Source of the DNA: Bacteroidota bacterium | GTDB lineage: Bacteria; Bacteroidota; Bacteroidia; Chitinophagales; Chitinophagaceae | DNA length: 61,076 nucleotides | Assembly: GCA_013287475.1 (NCBI GenBank) | Contig: JABDDT010000011.1 | Span: 1 to 61,076 of the forward strand | Direction of reading: 5' to 3' | Shown: piece after piece, positions 8,281 to 16,930 of the stretch | Layout of the letters: every line of letters starts with the position of its first letter | Numbering within the stretch: position 1 is the first letter of the stretch | The notes under the pieces: generated by a model | What the model was told of the DNA's origin: nothing | Databases searched by the model: none | The model's input: only the letters and a program-made list of their open reading frames with translations | Made by a program: the position numbers and the translations under genes

Positions 8281-10239
8281 ATGAAATTTTTAATAAGCAT
8301 TTTATTTGTTTTCTTATACGTGCAGGCATTTTCACAACTCCATATATCCGCGATATTCAGCGACCATATGATTTTACAGAGGGATAAACCATTAAAAATC
8401 TGGGGAACTACAGGGGCCGGTGAAACGGTGAATATTTCCCTGAAACAGTCTAAAGCCTCTGTCAGAGCTGGTAATGATGGGAGGTGGCTGATCACCATGC
8501 CAGCTTTTTCAGCCGGCGGCCCATACATCCTGACAATTAAATCCGGAAATGAAACAAAAATATTTACAGATGTATTATTCGGAGAAGTCTGGATTTGCTC
8601 AGGTCAGTCGAATATGGAATTCAGGGTCAAACAGGCAATGAATGCTCCATATGAATTACACCGGGCAAATAATCCTTTGATAAGAGAGGTAAGCATTCCC
8701 CATAAATTAACATTTCATCCGGAAGAATTTGTCGACTCAGCACAATGGGTTATTTCTACGCCGGAAACAACTGGAGAATTCACAGCTGTCGGATATTTTT
8801 TCGCATGTGACATATTCGAAAAACTTCACGTACCGATCGGATTAATATATGATAACTGGGGCGGTTCACAGGTGGAAAGCTGGATCAGCAGAGATGCCAT
8901 GATGGGCTCGGCCGAATTAAAGGATTATATAAAACAAATGCCTGATAACTGGGATGCCTCCAATGCCCGGGTTGAAAAAGAAATCATATCAAATCTTAAG
9001 AAACAGAATGCAGGGAACGTGCCCGCAACAGACGAAGCCTCCATTTTGCAAGACCGCTATGATTTTTCAGGGTGGATGCCATCTGCCGTGCCGACAAGCT
9101 GGGATTGGATTGGCCTTCCTTCCTATCGGGGAGAAGGTTATATGGTAAGGGAAATCATGGTGGATTCAATACAGGCTTCACTGCCATCCGTTTTAAGTTT
9201 AGGTGTGAATGATATTCGTTTCCGCTGGTTTGTTAATGGCAACGCATTGCCCGGAACAACAGATAAAATTTTTACGGTTTCACTTCCTCCATTTACGTGG
9301 AAGCCTGGCAGGAATCTGCTGTTACTTGAAATTGGCCCACAGCAGGTTCCTGACTGGTGGGCAGTCGGGATCCGTGGGGAAAATGATCAGATTTATCTTG
9401 ATTTCGATGGAGAAAGAATTTCTCTTGCTGATGAAAAATGGAAAATGCTGCCCAAATTAAATAAGCCACATCATTTTATGCAGTGGATGAATAGTGAAGG
9501 AACCATTATATATAATGGAATGCTTCATCCCATTATACCATATTCTATAAGGGGCGTTTTGTGGTATCAGGGAGAGAATAATACTGACCGGGCTGCAGAA
9601 TATAGCAAAACATTTCCCCTGATGATCGAAAGCTGGAGAAAGGAATGGAAAGATCCTTTTCCTTTTCTGTTTGTACAACTGGCGGATTTTGGATCAAATG
9701 AAAGCAGCAATGCCGGAAGCAAATGGGCCGAATTGAGGGAAGCACAAACAAAAACACTTCGGTTATCCAACACCGGTATGTCTGTTACTACGGATATTGG
9801 CGACCCGAAGGATATTCATCCTAAAAATAAACAGGAAGTGGGGCGGAGACTCGCTGCAATAGCATTAAACGATGTGTATGGTTTTAAACAAACGTGCAAT
9901 GGGCCTCAGTACGACTCGGTTTACTTTTCTAATGGTAAAGCAATTTTATTTTTTAAGTCAGCAGGGAAGGGCCTTGTTGCAAAAGATAAAAACGGATACC
10001 TGCGCGGATTTGAAATTTCCGGGCCGAAAAGGAAATTTTATTATGCACATGCATTTATTCAGGGGAAAGAAATTGTAGTAAGTGCAGATTCCGTTGAAAA
10101 TCCGGTAGCTGTCAGGTATGGTTGGAGTAATGCACCAGACGACATAAATTTATATAATGCGGATGGCTTTCCGGCTTCACCATTCAGGACTGATAATTGG
10201 CCTGGATTGACTGATTCAGTAAGATTCTTTAAAAAATGA
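8281..10239 (+). CDS. Sialate O-acetylesterase (SASA domain, SGNH fold), secreted
   Basis: A 652-aa exported carbohydrate esterase with a signal peptide (residues 1-18, AFSQ). It is expected to remove O-acetyl groups from sialic acids or plant glycans. The SGNH blocks are visible: GQSNMEF with the catalytic Ser near residue 110, WYQGENN (block III), and KDIHPKNK (block V, Asp and His). The central 280-400 region is the jelly-roll insertion usual in the long form of the family. The length agrees with Bacteroidota members. No sialidase or other NAN gene is nearby, so the substrate could instead be an acetylated hemicellulose or rhamnogalacturonan. Confidence 0.92.
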   Translation: MKFLISILFVFLYVQAFSQLHISAIFSDHMILQRDKPLKIWGTTGAGETVNISLKQSKASVRAGNDGRWLITMPAFSAGGPYILTIKSGNETKIFTDVLFGEVWICSGQSNMEFRVKQAMNAPYELHRANNPLIREVSIPHKLTFHPEEFVDSAQWVISTPETTGEFTAVGYFFACDIFEKLHVPIGLIYDNWGGSQVESWISRDAMMGSAELKDYIKQMPDNWDASNARVEKEIISNLKKQNAGNVPATDEASILQDRYDFSGWMPSAVPTSWDWIGLPSYRGEGYMVREIMVDSIQASLPSVLSLGVNDIRFRWFVNGNALPGTTDKIFTVSLPPFTWKPGRNLLLLEIGPQQVPDWWAVGIRGENDQIYLDFDGERISLADEKWKMLPKLNKPHHFMQWMNSEGTIIYNGMLHPIIPYSIRGVLWYQGENNTDRAAEYSKTFPLMIESWRKEWKDPFPFLFVQLADFGSNESSNAGSKWAELREAQTKTLRLSNTGMSVTTDIGDPKDIHPKNKQEVGRRLAAIALNDVYGFKQTCNGPQYDSVYFSNGKAILFFKSAGKGLVAKDKNGYLRGFEISGPKRKFYYAHAFIQGKEIVVSADSVENPVAVRYGWSNAPDDINLYNADGFPASPFRTDNWPGLTDSVRFFKK

Positions 10240-10269
10240 TTAATTATTAACGGAATCAATCATTAATCA

Positions 10270-11937
10270 TTAATAATTAATAATTGAATAAGCTTCCTTT
10301 CCACCCACCACAGTGAGCAGGATTTTAGTATCCCTGATATTTTCGGGTGCAATTGAAAATAAATCTTCCGAAAGAACAGTAAAATCTGCCAGCATTCCAG
10401 TTTTAAGTTTGCCTGTTTTATTTTCCTGAAAAGCGGCCCAGGCATTGTTTACAGTATAACATCTCAAAGCTTGTTCAACGGTAATTTTCTGATCCGGAAA
10501 CCAGCCTCCGGGATTTTTATCGTCCAGCGTTCGGCGGGTAACCGCAGCGTAAATACCTGCGATCGGATCCAGTGGTGCGACTGTCCAATCGGATCCGAAA
10601 GTAAGATTAGCATGGGTATCAAGAAGTGACTTAAATACATATGTTCCTCTGAGTCTTGCACTATCCAGCCTTTTTGCCGCCCACTTTCCGTCATCAATAG
10701 CATGATATGGTTGCATGGAAGGAATTACCTGAAGTTCTGCAAAGCGATTTATGTCAGCAGGTGTCAGGTGTTGCGCGTGTTCAACCCGGAATCTGTGATC
10801 TTTTCCTGGATGAAGATTTTCAGCTTCCGCGTAAACATTCAGGATCCAGTTGTTTGCATGATCTCCGATTGCATGAGTAGCTACATGTAATCCGACTGAA
10901 TCTGCAGCCAGGATCCATTTTCTTAAGAGATTTGTATCAGTAACCTGTAAGCCTGTAGAGTTGGGAGCATCCAGATAGGGTTTATAAAACCAGGCTGTAG
11001 TGGAACCCAGCGAACCATCAACAAAACCTTTGAGGCCACCCCAGTGTAAACGATCATCGCCCCATCCATTATTTTTCACAAATGAATCAAGTTTTTGCCA
11101 GCTGTGAATGGCTACAAAAGAATAAATACGGATGGGTAGCCTGCCTTCAGCTTCTGCCCGGCGATAAGTTGCCATATCAATCCACCCTCCATAGGATCCC
11201 ATATCGTGTACTTGGGTCAGGCCGTGTGATAAAGCATGTGCGGTTGCTTTTTGAAGCGCATCGTCAAGTTCATTTTCTGACTGCTCAGGAATCACTTTAT
11301 AAATGAGGCTGGTGGCTTCATCACGTAAAATACCGGTAGGTTCACCGGTTTTAGGATCTTTCACAATTTCTCCGCCCGGAGGATTGGGTGTATTTTTTGT
11401 AATGCCTGCAAGTTTTAAGGCAATGGAATTTGCAAGACCCATATGTCCGTCATAGCGGTTGATAAAAACGGGATGTTGTCCGCTCACGCTATCGATCCAT
11501 TCTTTGCGGGGAAGCTGTCCGCCCCACGCTTCATGGTCCCAGTTACCGGCTTTTATCCAGGAGCTGCCTTTTGCAGAATCTGCAAAATGCCGGAATATTG
11601 AAATAAAATCCTGCACTGATTTCGCAGTCCGAAGATTTATCGTGCCCAGCGCGTATCCACCATCGAGGAAATGAGTATGATTGTCTATAAATCCTGGTAC
11701 GAGCATTTTACCATGGAGATCCCTGATTACTGTTTGGGCTCCAATATATTTCTGATAATCGTTTCCTACATAAATAATCAGTGAATCTTTAATAGCAATG
11801 GCAGTAGCTTCGGGATTGGCCGTGTCGCCGGTCCATATTTTTGCATTCTGATAGATTCTGTCTGCCACTGGATTTTGTTTACAGGATACAGAAAAAAAAG
11901 CTACGGTGAAAGCAAGTATATATAAGCAATATTTCAT
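10270..11937 (-). CDS. Amidohydrolase lipoprotein, YtcJ/NfdA type
   Basis: A 555-aa member of the amidohydrolase superfamily, YtcJ-like branch. The N-terminus has a lipobox (FFSVSC, Cys19), so the enzyme is probably a lipid-anchored periplasmic or surface hydrolase. Metal-site motifs are DNHTHF (HxH, residues 87 and 89), the metal-ligand block VDGSLGS, HAIGDHAN, EHAQHL and SDWTVAPLDP with the catalytic Asp. Known relatives act on N-substituted formamides; the substrate here is unknown. It is convergent with the esterase gene (30-base AT-rich gap) and divergent from the ATP-grasp operon with about 170 bases between starts. Confidence 0.88.
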   Translation of the reverse strand: MKYCLYILAFTVAFFSVSCKQNPVADRIYQNAKIWTGDTANPEATAIAIKDSLIIYVGNDYQKYIGAQTVIRDLHGKMLVPGFIDNHTHFLDGGYALGTINLRTAKSVQDFISIFRHFADSAKGSSWIKAGNWDHEAWGGQLPRKEWIDSVSGQHPVFINRYDGHMGLANSIALKLAGITKNTPNPPGGEIVKDPKTGEPTGILRDEATSLIYKVIPEQSENELDDALQKATAHALSHGLTQVHDMGSYGGWIDMATYRRAEAEGRLPIRIYSFVAIHSWQKLDSFVKNNGWGDDRLHWGGLKGFVDGSLGSTTAWFYKPYLDAPNSTGLQVTDTNLLRKWILAADSVGLHVATHAIGDHANNWILNVYAEAENLHPGKDHRFRVEHAQHLTPADINRFAELQVIPSMQPYHAIDDGKWAAKRLDSARLRGTYVFKSLLDTHANLTFGSDWTVAPLDPIAGIYAAVTRRTLDDKNPGGWFPDQKITVEQALRCYTVNNAWAAFQENKTGKLKTGMLADFTVLSEDLFSIAPENIRDTKILLTVVGGKEAYSIINY

Positions 11938-12000
11938 GATGGAGGAATTAGAAATCTAATATAACATAAATCAGTCGTTTGAAAATTCATTAGCTAATCT

Positions 12001-12013
12001 GGAAAAATTTTCC
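12001..12013. promoter_or_regulatory. GGAAAA-A-TTTTCC dyad in divergent promoter region
   Basis: A 13-base perfect dyad lying between the amidohydrolase gene and the ATP-grasp operon. It could be a regulator-binding site. AT-rich dyads of this size also occur by chance. Confidence 0.25.
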
Positions 12014-12058
12014 TTTTGCGGGCTGAATGATTTTATTTAACTTCATTCAACAACGATC

Positions 12059-12078
12059 TGCAGCTGTATACAGCTGCA
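12059..12078. promoter_or_regulatory. Perfect 20-bp palindrome upstream of the ATP-grasp operon
   Basis: TGCAGCTGTATACAGCTGCA reads the same on both strands and ends 30 bases before the ATG of the circularly permuted ATP-grasp gene. It is either a dimer operator or a hairpin in the 5' leader. No regulator gene adjoins the operon, so the protein that would bind is unknown. Confidence 0.5.
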
Positions 12079-12108
12079 TTTTCTATTTCTACAAGCCAAA
12101 CGATTATT

Positions 12109-13554
12109 ATGGTACCCCAGGGTTTATTGGATTCTTATGCGGGACCACAGGGGTTTTGGGATGAAATGCGCGAGGGTGGTGATTTCCGTGATCTGTACAG
12201 AAATGTAGTTCATGCACTGAAACAGCTGGACGTACAAAGCCTTCAGCAAAAAGAAAAGCTGGCCAGTGAGCTATTCATGAACCAGGGCATTACGTTTACG
12301 GTTTATAATGATGATGCAGGCATAGAGCGTATTTTCCCTTTTGATATTATTCCCCGTGTTCTTTCAGGGGATGAATGGAAAATCATAGAAGATGGTCTCA
12401 AACAAAGACTGAAAGCCCTTAACCTGTTCCTGAAGGATATTTATTCTTCCCAAAGTATTATTCAGAATGGAATAATCCCGGCTGAATTAATTGCATCCTG
12501 TCCCCATTATATGCGGGAAGTGGCGGGCATTCAGGTGCCACATGATATTTTTATTCATATCTCAGGGATTGACCTGATCCGCGGGGACAATGGTGTTTTT
12601 TATGTTCTAGAAGATAATCTGCGAACTCCGTCCGGCGTCTCATATATGCTCGAGAACCGGGAGATCACTAAACGCCTCTTTCCGGAGCTGGTAGCGGCAT
12701 CCCGGGTAAGACGCGTAAGCAATTATCCGCTTCTGCTTCATGAGATACTGCTTTCCTTATCACCTGCGCAAATTTCTAATCCGCAGGTTGTATTGCTTAC
12801 GCCGGGTATTTATAATTCTGCTTACTATGAACATACATTTCTAGCAAGACAAATGGGGATTGCACTTGTTGAAGGACGTGACCTGGTGGTGGACAACCAC
12901 AAAGTGTATATGAAAACAACCCAGGGCCTTGAGCAGGTTCATGTCATATACCGGAGGGTAGATGATGATTACCTGGATCCTCTGATCTTTAAACCGGACA
13001 GCGCCCTGGGTGTGCCTGGATTGATGGCTGCATACAGGAAGGGCACTGTCGCCATTGTAAATGCGGTTGGTAACGGGGTGGCAGATGATAAAGCTATCTA
13101 TGCATTCGTACCAGCTATGATAAAATATTATCTTAATGAAGATCCATTACTGCCCAATGTGGAAACTTATGAGCTGAGTAATCCTGATGCGCGACAGTAT
13201 GTATTTGATAATTTAAGTAAAATGGTGATCAAGCGGACAAATCAATCCGGAGGATATGGAATGGTTATGGGAAATTCAGTAACAGAAAAAGAATGGCTGA
13301 AAGCCAGGAAAGAAATCGAAGCTGATCCAAGAAGCTTTATAGCGCAGCCCATTATAAGGCTTTCAACGGCTCCTTGTTTTATTGACGGGAAATTTGAAGG
13401 AAGGCATGTCGATCTTCGTCCCTATGCTTTATGCGGACCTTCCGGCATTCAAATCGTACCTGGCGGGTTAACACGGGTCGCTTTGAAAAAAGGTTCGCTG
13501 ATCGTCAATTCTTCCCAGGGCGGAGGCAGTAAAGATACTTGGGTAATAGATTGA
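12109..13554 (+). CDS. Circularly permuted type 2 ATP-grasp protein (DUF404/DUF407, COG2308)
   Basis: A 481-aa cytoplasmic protein of the circularly permuted ATP-grasp group, relatives of the synthetase half of glutathionylspermidine synthase. Recognisable parts are the DUF404-type opening (QGFWDEMREGG), the VLEDNLRTPSGVSYMLENR block that binds Mg-ATP, YRRVDDDYLDPL, and the C-terminal KRTNQSGGYGMVMG and LRPYALCG segments. ATP-grasp enzymes form amide bonds via acyl phosphates; the substrates of this group are not established. It starts a three-gene operon with the alpha-E and transglutaminase genes (27- and 11-base gaps), a conserved combination long predicted to make or modify peptides. Confidence 0.92.
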   Translation: MVPQGLLDSYAGPQGFWDEMREGGDFRDLYRNVVHALKQLDVQSLQQKEKLASELFMNQGITFTVYNDDAGIERIFPFDIIPRVLSGDEWKIIEDGLKQRLKALNLFLKDIYSSQSIIQNGIIPAELIASCPHYMREVAGIQVPHDIFIHISGIDLIRGDNGVFYVLEDNLRTPSGVSYMLENREITKRLFPELVAASRVRRVSNYPLLLHEILLSLSPAQISNPQVVLLTPGIYNSAYYEHTFLARQMGIALVEGRDLVVDNHKVYMKTTQGLEQVHVIYRRVDDDYLDPLIFKPDSALGVPGLMAAYRKGTVAIVNAVGNGVADDKAIYAFVPAMIKYYLNEDPLLPNVETYELSNPDARQYVFDNLSKMVIKRTNQSGGYGMVMGNSVTEKEWLKARKEIEADPRSFIAQPIIRLSTAPCFIDGKFEGRHVDLRPYALCGPSGIQIVPGGLTRVALKKGSLIVNSSQGGGSKDTWVID

Positions 13555-13581
13555 AATCCGGATTCTTAAAAAGGTAAATAC

Positions 13582-14523
13582 ATGTTAAGCAGAATTGCAG
13601 ATTCACTTTTTTGGCTGAATCGTTATATGGAAAGGTCAGATGGCATGTTGCGACTTGCCGGAACTCATTATATATTTTCCCTGGATAAGGATGTGAACGG
13701 AACGAGCTCCTGGAAGCCCGTTCTGGAAATTTTTACAGAATCCGAAGACGAATACCTGAATTCAATAGAGAATAATACAGAAGAAAGCCTGAAACATTTA
13801 TTGCTGGATACCACGAATACGAACTGCCTGAAAACTCTTGTAAACAAAGCCAGGGAAAATGCGCGGGGTGTGCAGGATCTTATAACTAAAGAAGTTTGGG
13901 AAGAAGTGAATCAGATGTATCACCTGATAAATCAGTCAAACCTGAAACATAAAATTGATTCATATCATGGCCTGGAAGTGATGGAACCACTGATCAAGCA
14001 TACAGTGTTATACACAGGCATAACTGATATTACCATGCCAAGGGGAACAGGCTGGTGTTTCATGAATCTGGGAAAATATATTGAGCGATGCCTTCAAACG
14101 ATCGCTTTTACGGAAAAGCAACTTGAAATTACCAATTTCAAAGAAGCGGATACTAATGATTTGCTTCAGTGGAAATATTTATTGTTCAGTTTATCCGGTT
14201 ATGAACTGCACGTAAAAACTTATCGAAGCTCAAATCATAATTATAATGTGCTGCACCAGGTTTTGATAAACGAAAATTTTACACGTTCCGTAATGTATTC
14301 GATGCAAAGAATTGAATTGTATCTGAATAAAATTATCGGAAATGAAATCAATGAAGAGAGGGCTGCGTTGCTCCGCGATTTCGGACGTCTCTTCAGTAAA
14401 GTGAGATATATGGAACTGGATTCGCTGAACAAGGAAACTGTTCCTGTTTTTTTTGAAGATATTAAAGCGGCTTTGATTGAATTCAACCAACGCGTGGTAC
14501 AACATTTTTTCTCTTATTCCTAA
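13582..14523 (+). CDS. Alpha-E domain protein (DUF403, COG2307)
   Basis: A 313-aa, almost wholly alpha-helical protein. The opening MLSRIADSLFWLNRYMERSDGMLRL is the hallmark of alpha-E proteins, and GWCFMNLGKYIERC is the second, repeat-related signature (the alpha-E unit occurs twice, near residues 1-30 and 155-180). No enzymatic activity is established for the family; it is consistently encoded between the permuted ATP-grasp and the transglutaminase genes and is presumed to be a partner protein. The length is typical. It is translated from ATG at 13582, 27 bases after the upstream stop. Confidence 0.92.
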   Translation: MLSRIADSLFWLNRYMERSDGMLRLAGTHYIFSLDKDVNGTSSWKPVLEIFTESEDEYLNSIENNTEESLKHLLLDTTNTNCLKTLVNKARENARGVQDLITKEVWEEVNQMYHLINQSNLKHKIDSYHGLEVMEPLIKHTVLYTGITDITMPRGTGWCFMNLGKYIERCLQTIAFTEKQLEITNFKEADTNDLLQWKYLLFSLSGYELHVKTYRSSNHNYNVLHQVLINENFTRSVMYSMQRIELYLNKIIGNEINEERAALLRDFGRLFSKVRYMELDSLNKETVPVFFEDIKAALIEFNQRVVQHFFSYS

Positions 14524-14534
14524 GACTGGTAAAC

Positions 14535-15473
14535 ATGCCCATTTTCAAGATTCAGCACATTACTAAATATGAATATGACAGGCTGATTCAGGAAAGCATG
14601 AACGAAATAAAAATTTTCCCTAATCTATCCCCGGAGCAGGAGGTTTTACAGCATGAACTGATTATAACGGGAAATCCGGAAGTGCAGATCTTTTTTGATT
14701 ATTGGGGGAATAAAACCGGCGTTTTTAACCTGCTTCCGCCGCATAAGGAACTTATCATTAACAGCCGCCTGATGGTGCGCACAACAGGTGGTTCCGACCT
14801 GAAAATAAATTTTATCAGTTTATTTAATGAAATGCCCGGAGAAGTAAACGGCAATTTAAAAATGCTTGAACTTTCCCGTCCCGACTATATACAATCTCAG
14901 ACTCAGATCGATGAAATAGCTAAGACAGTTTACAGTTCGGATGATTCTGTAGCAATAACCATTAAAAATTGCAGCGATTATATTTTTGAAAATTTCAATT
15001 ATATCAAGGGTATCACGAATGTTGAAACTACTATAGATGAAATTCTTGTACAAAAAGCCGGTGTTTGTCAGGACTTTGCGCATATTATGCTTCAGATTTT
15101 GAGAAGTCTGAAAATACCCAGCCGTTATGTGAGTGGGTATATCTGTCCAAATAAAAGCGGCTTAAGGGGAGAAGGGGCCACCCACGCCTGGGTGGAAGCC
15201 TGGGTTCCCCGTTACGGATGGGCAGGTATTGATCCGACAAATAATGTTTGGGTGACCAATACGCATGTTAAATTGGCCACAGGTCGCCATTTTTCTGATT
15301 GCAGTCCTGTAAAAGGATCGTTTAAAGGTCCAGCAAATCAACATCTCACAGTATTTGTTTCTGTTGATTATGAAGACGGACAAATATTTGAAGAGCTGAA
15401 TAATGTGGACCTGAAAAGAGAAAATAAAGTAATTGAAAGTCCGCATTTCGCGCAGGCAGCTGTGCAGCAATAA
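14535..15473 (+). CDS. Transglutaminase-like cysteine protease/transferase (COG1305)
   Basis: A 312-aa protein without a signal peptide. Residues 1-90 form the bacterial transglutaminase-like N-terminal beta domain (Bact_transglu_N), and the catalytic domain follows. The triad is visible: Cys178 in AGVCQDFAHI, His217 in ATHAWVEAW and Asp233 in GIDPTNN. Such enzymes cleave or form peptide amide bonds. It is the third gene of the ATP-grasp/alpha-E operon, so ligation by the ATP-grasp enzyme and hydrolysis or transfer by this enzyme may act on the same peptide; that coupling is inference from conserved gene order. A short tandem GTGTGAGAGT repeat follows its stop. Confidence 0.93.
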   Translation: MPIFKIQHITKYEYDRLIQESMNEIKIFPNLSPEQEVLQHELIITGNPEVQIFFDYWGNKTGVFNLLPPHKELIINSRLMVRTTGGSDLKINFISLFNEMPGEVNGNLKMLELSRPDYIQSQTQIDEIAKTVYSSDDSVAITIKNCSDYIFENFNYIKGITNVETTIDEILVQKAGVCQDFAHIMLQILRSLKIPSRYVSGYICPNKSGLRGEGATHAWVEAWVPRYGWAGIDPTNNVWVTNTHVKLATGRHFSDCSPVKGSFKGPANQHLTVFVSVDYEDGQIFEELNNVDLKRENKVIESPHFAQAAVQQ

Positions 15474-15475
15474 GA

Positions 15476-15515
15476 AAGTGTGAGAGTGTGAGAGTATGAG
15501 AGTGTGAGAGTGTAA
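15476..15515. repeat. GTGTGAGAGT tandem repeat, copy 2
   Basis: Four to five tandem units of an 8-10 base G/T/A motif directly after the transglutaminase stop codon. It shares an exact 22-base string with the intergenic repeat at 5044-5065. It shows no coding sense and no hairpin. Confidence 0.65.
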
Positions 15516-15562
15516 TGTGCGGTGGAATGAACAATCAGTAACTTTATTGCAAATGAAATTAT

Positions 15563-16930
15563 ATGTCAGTTCCTGTTTTCAAATCAATCTTTCCTTTTAC
15601 ACAGGAAATTTTGGCTGAATATCCACTGATGAACGATGCCGCAATGGAACAATGCATACATAATGCTTCCGCAGCATACAAATCCTGGAAAAAAAACGGT
15701 TATTCGGAAAGAGCAAAAGTTTTGAAAAATGTTGCAACAATTTTACGCCGCGATCAGGAGATACTTGCTACGCTTATCACAAATGAAATGGGGAAAATAA
15801 TATCGGAAGCGCGGGGTGAGGTTGAAAAATGTGCGATGACTGCGGATTATTATGCCGAACATGCAGAATTTTTTTTAAAGGATGAGAACTTAGAATCAAA
15901 TTATACAAAAAGTTTTGTAACCTATCAGCCTATCGGTGTAGTGCTTGGAATCATGCCCTGGAATTTCCCCTTCTGGCAGGTCTTCAGATATGCAGCTCCA
16001 ACCCTGATGGCCGGCAACACGACTTTATTAAAACACGCTCCGAATACTTGTGGATGTTCTCTTGCTCTGGAAAAAATTTTTATGGAAGCAGGAGCTCCAA
16101 AAGGAGTATTTACCAGTCTAATCATTGATACTCCGGATGTGGAAAAAATATTGGCTTCAGACCTGGTACAGGCAGCAACGCTCACAGGCAGTGAAAGAGC
16201 CGGTAGTTCTGTTGCATCCATTGCAGGAAGCCAAATTAAGAAAACCGTAATGGAACTCGGCGGATCAGACGCACTGATCGTTTTGCCGGATGCTGATATG
16301 AAAAATGCGGTTGCTGTTGCTCTGAATTCACGCATGCTTAATGCCGGCCAGTCATGCATTGCCGCCAAACGATTTATAATTTTAAAGGATGCATTGCAGG
16401 AATTCATGAAGGAATTTATGGCACAACTTAAAAATCTAAAGCAGGGTGATCCTTTTGACAAATCGGTCACCACAGGTCCTTTGGCAAGGCTGGATCTGGT
16501 AGCTAAACTGGATAAACAACTGAAAGATTCCGTTAAAATGGGAGCAAAGCTTGAATGGGGAGGAGAAATTGAAGGATGCAATTTCAAACCTGCTCTTTTG
16601 ATGAATGTAAAAAAGGGAATGCCTGCTTTTGATGAAGAAACTTTTGGTCCCCTCGCTACCGTTATAATTGCAAAAAGTGAAACGGAAGCTATTCAGCTGG
16701 CCAATGATTCAGTATACGGACTCTCTGGCAGTATATGGACAAATGATATCGAAAAAGGAATCGCGCTTGCGAAACAAATGGAAACAGGTGCGGTCTACCT
16801 TAATACATTGGTTAAATCAGATCCGCACCTGCCATTCGGTGGCATTAAAAAATCAGGATACGGCAGAGAGCTTGGCAGGCATGGTATTTTAGAATTTGTG
16901 AATGCCAAAACCATTGCCGTTGTAAACTAA
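15563..16930 (+). CDS. NAD(P)-dependent succinate-semialdehyde dehydrogenase-like aldehyde dehydrogenase
   Basis: A 455-aa cytosolic aldehyde dehydrogenase. Features: MPWNFPFWQ (cofactor and substrate tunnel), TGSERAG (nucleotide-binding loop), catalytic Glu231 in MELGGSDALIV and catalytic Cys265 in NAGQSCIAAKRF, then the EETFGP motif. The short length and the GGSDALIVL variant fit the YneI/Sad-type branch, which oxidises succinate semialdehyde to succinate; other small aldehydes are possible. The gene stands alone, and its stop codon is immediately adjacent to the stop of the convergent gene (16930/16931, no spacer). Confidence 0.9.
   Translation: MSVPVFKSIFPFTQEILAEYPLMNDAAMEQCIHNASAAYKSWKKNGYSERAKVLKNVATILRRDQEILATLITNEMGKIISEARGEVEKCAMTADYYAEHAEFFLKDENLESNYTKSFVTYQPIGVVLGIMPWNFPFWQVFRYAAPTLMAGNTTLLKHAPNTCGCSLALEKIFMEAGAPKGVFTSLIIDTPDVEKILASDLVQAATLTGSERAGSSVASIAGSQIKKTVMELGGSDALIVLPDADMKNAVAVALNSRMLNAGQSCIAAKRFIILKDALQEFMKEFMAQLKNLKQGDPFDKSVTTGPLARLDLVAKLDKQLKDSVKMGAKLEWGGEIEGCNFKPALLMNVKKGMPAFDEETFGPLATVIIAKSETEAIQLANDSVYGLSGSIWTNDIEKGIALAKQMETGAVYLNTLVKSDPHLPFGGIKKSGYGRELGRHGILEFVNAKTIAVVN

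Noticed and set aside
15925-16587. 220-codon minus-strand frame inside the dehydrogenase gene
   Set aside because: A shadow frame of a well-supported enzyme with intact motifs; no signal or family features are visible in the opposing frame.
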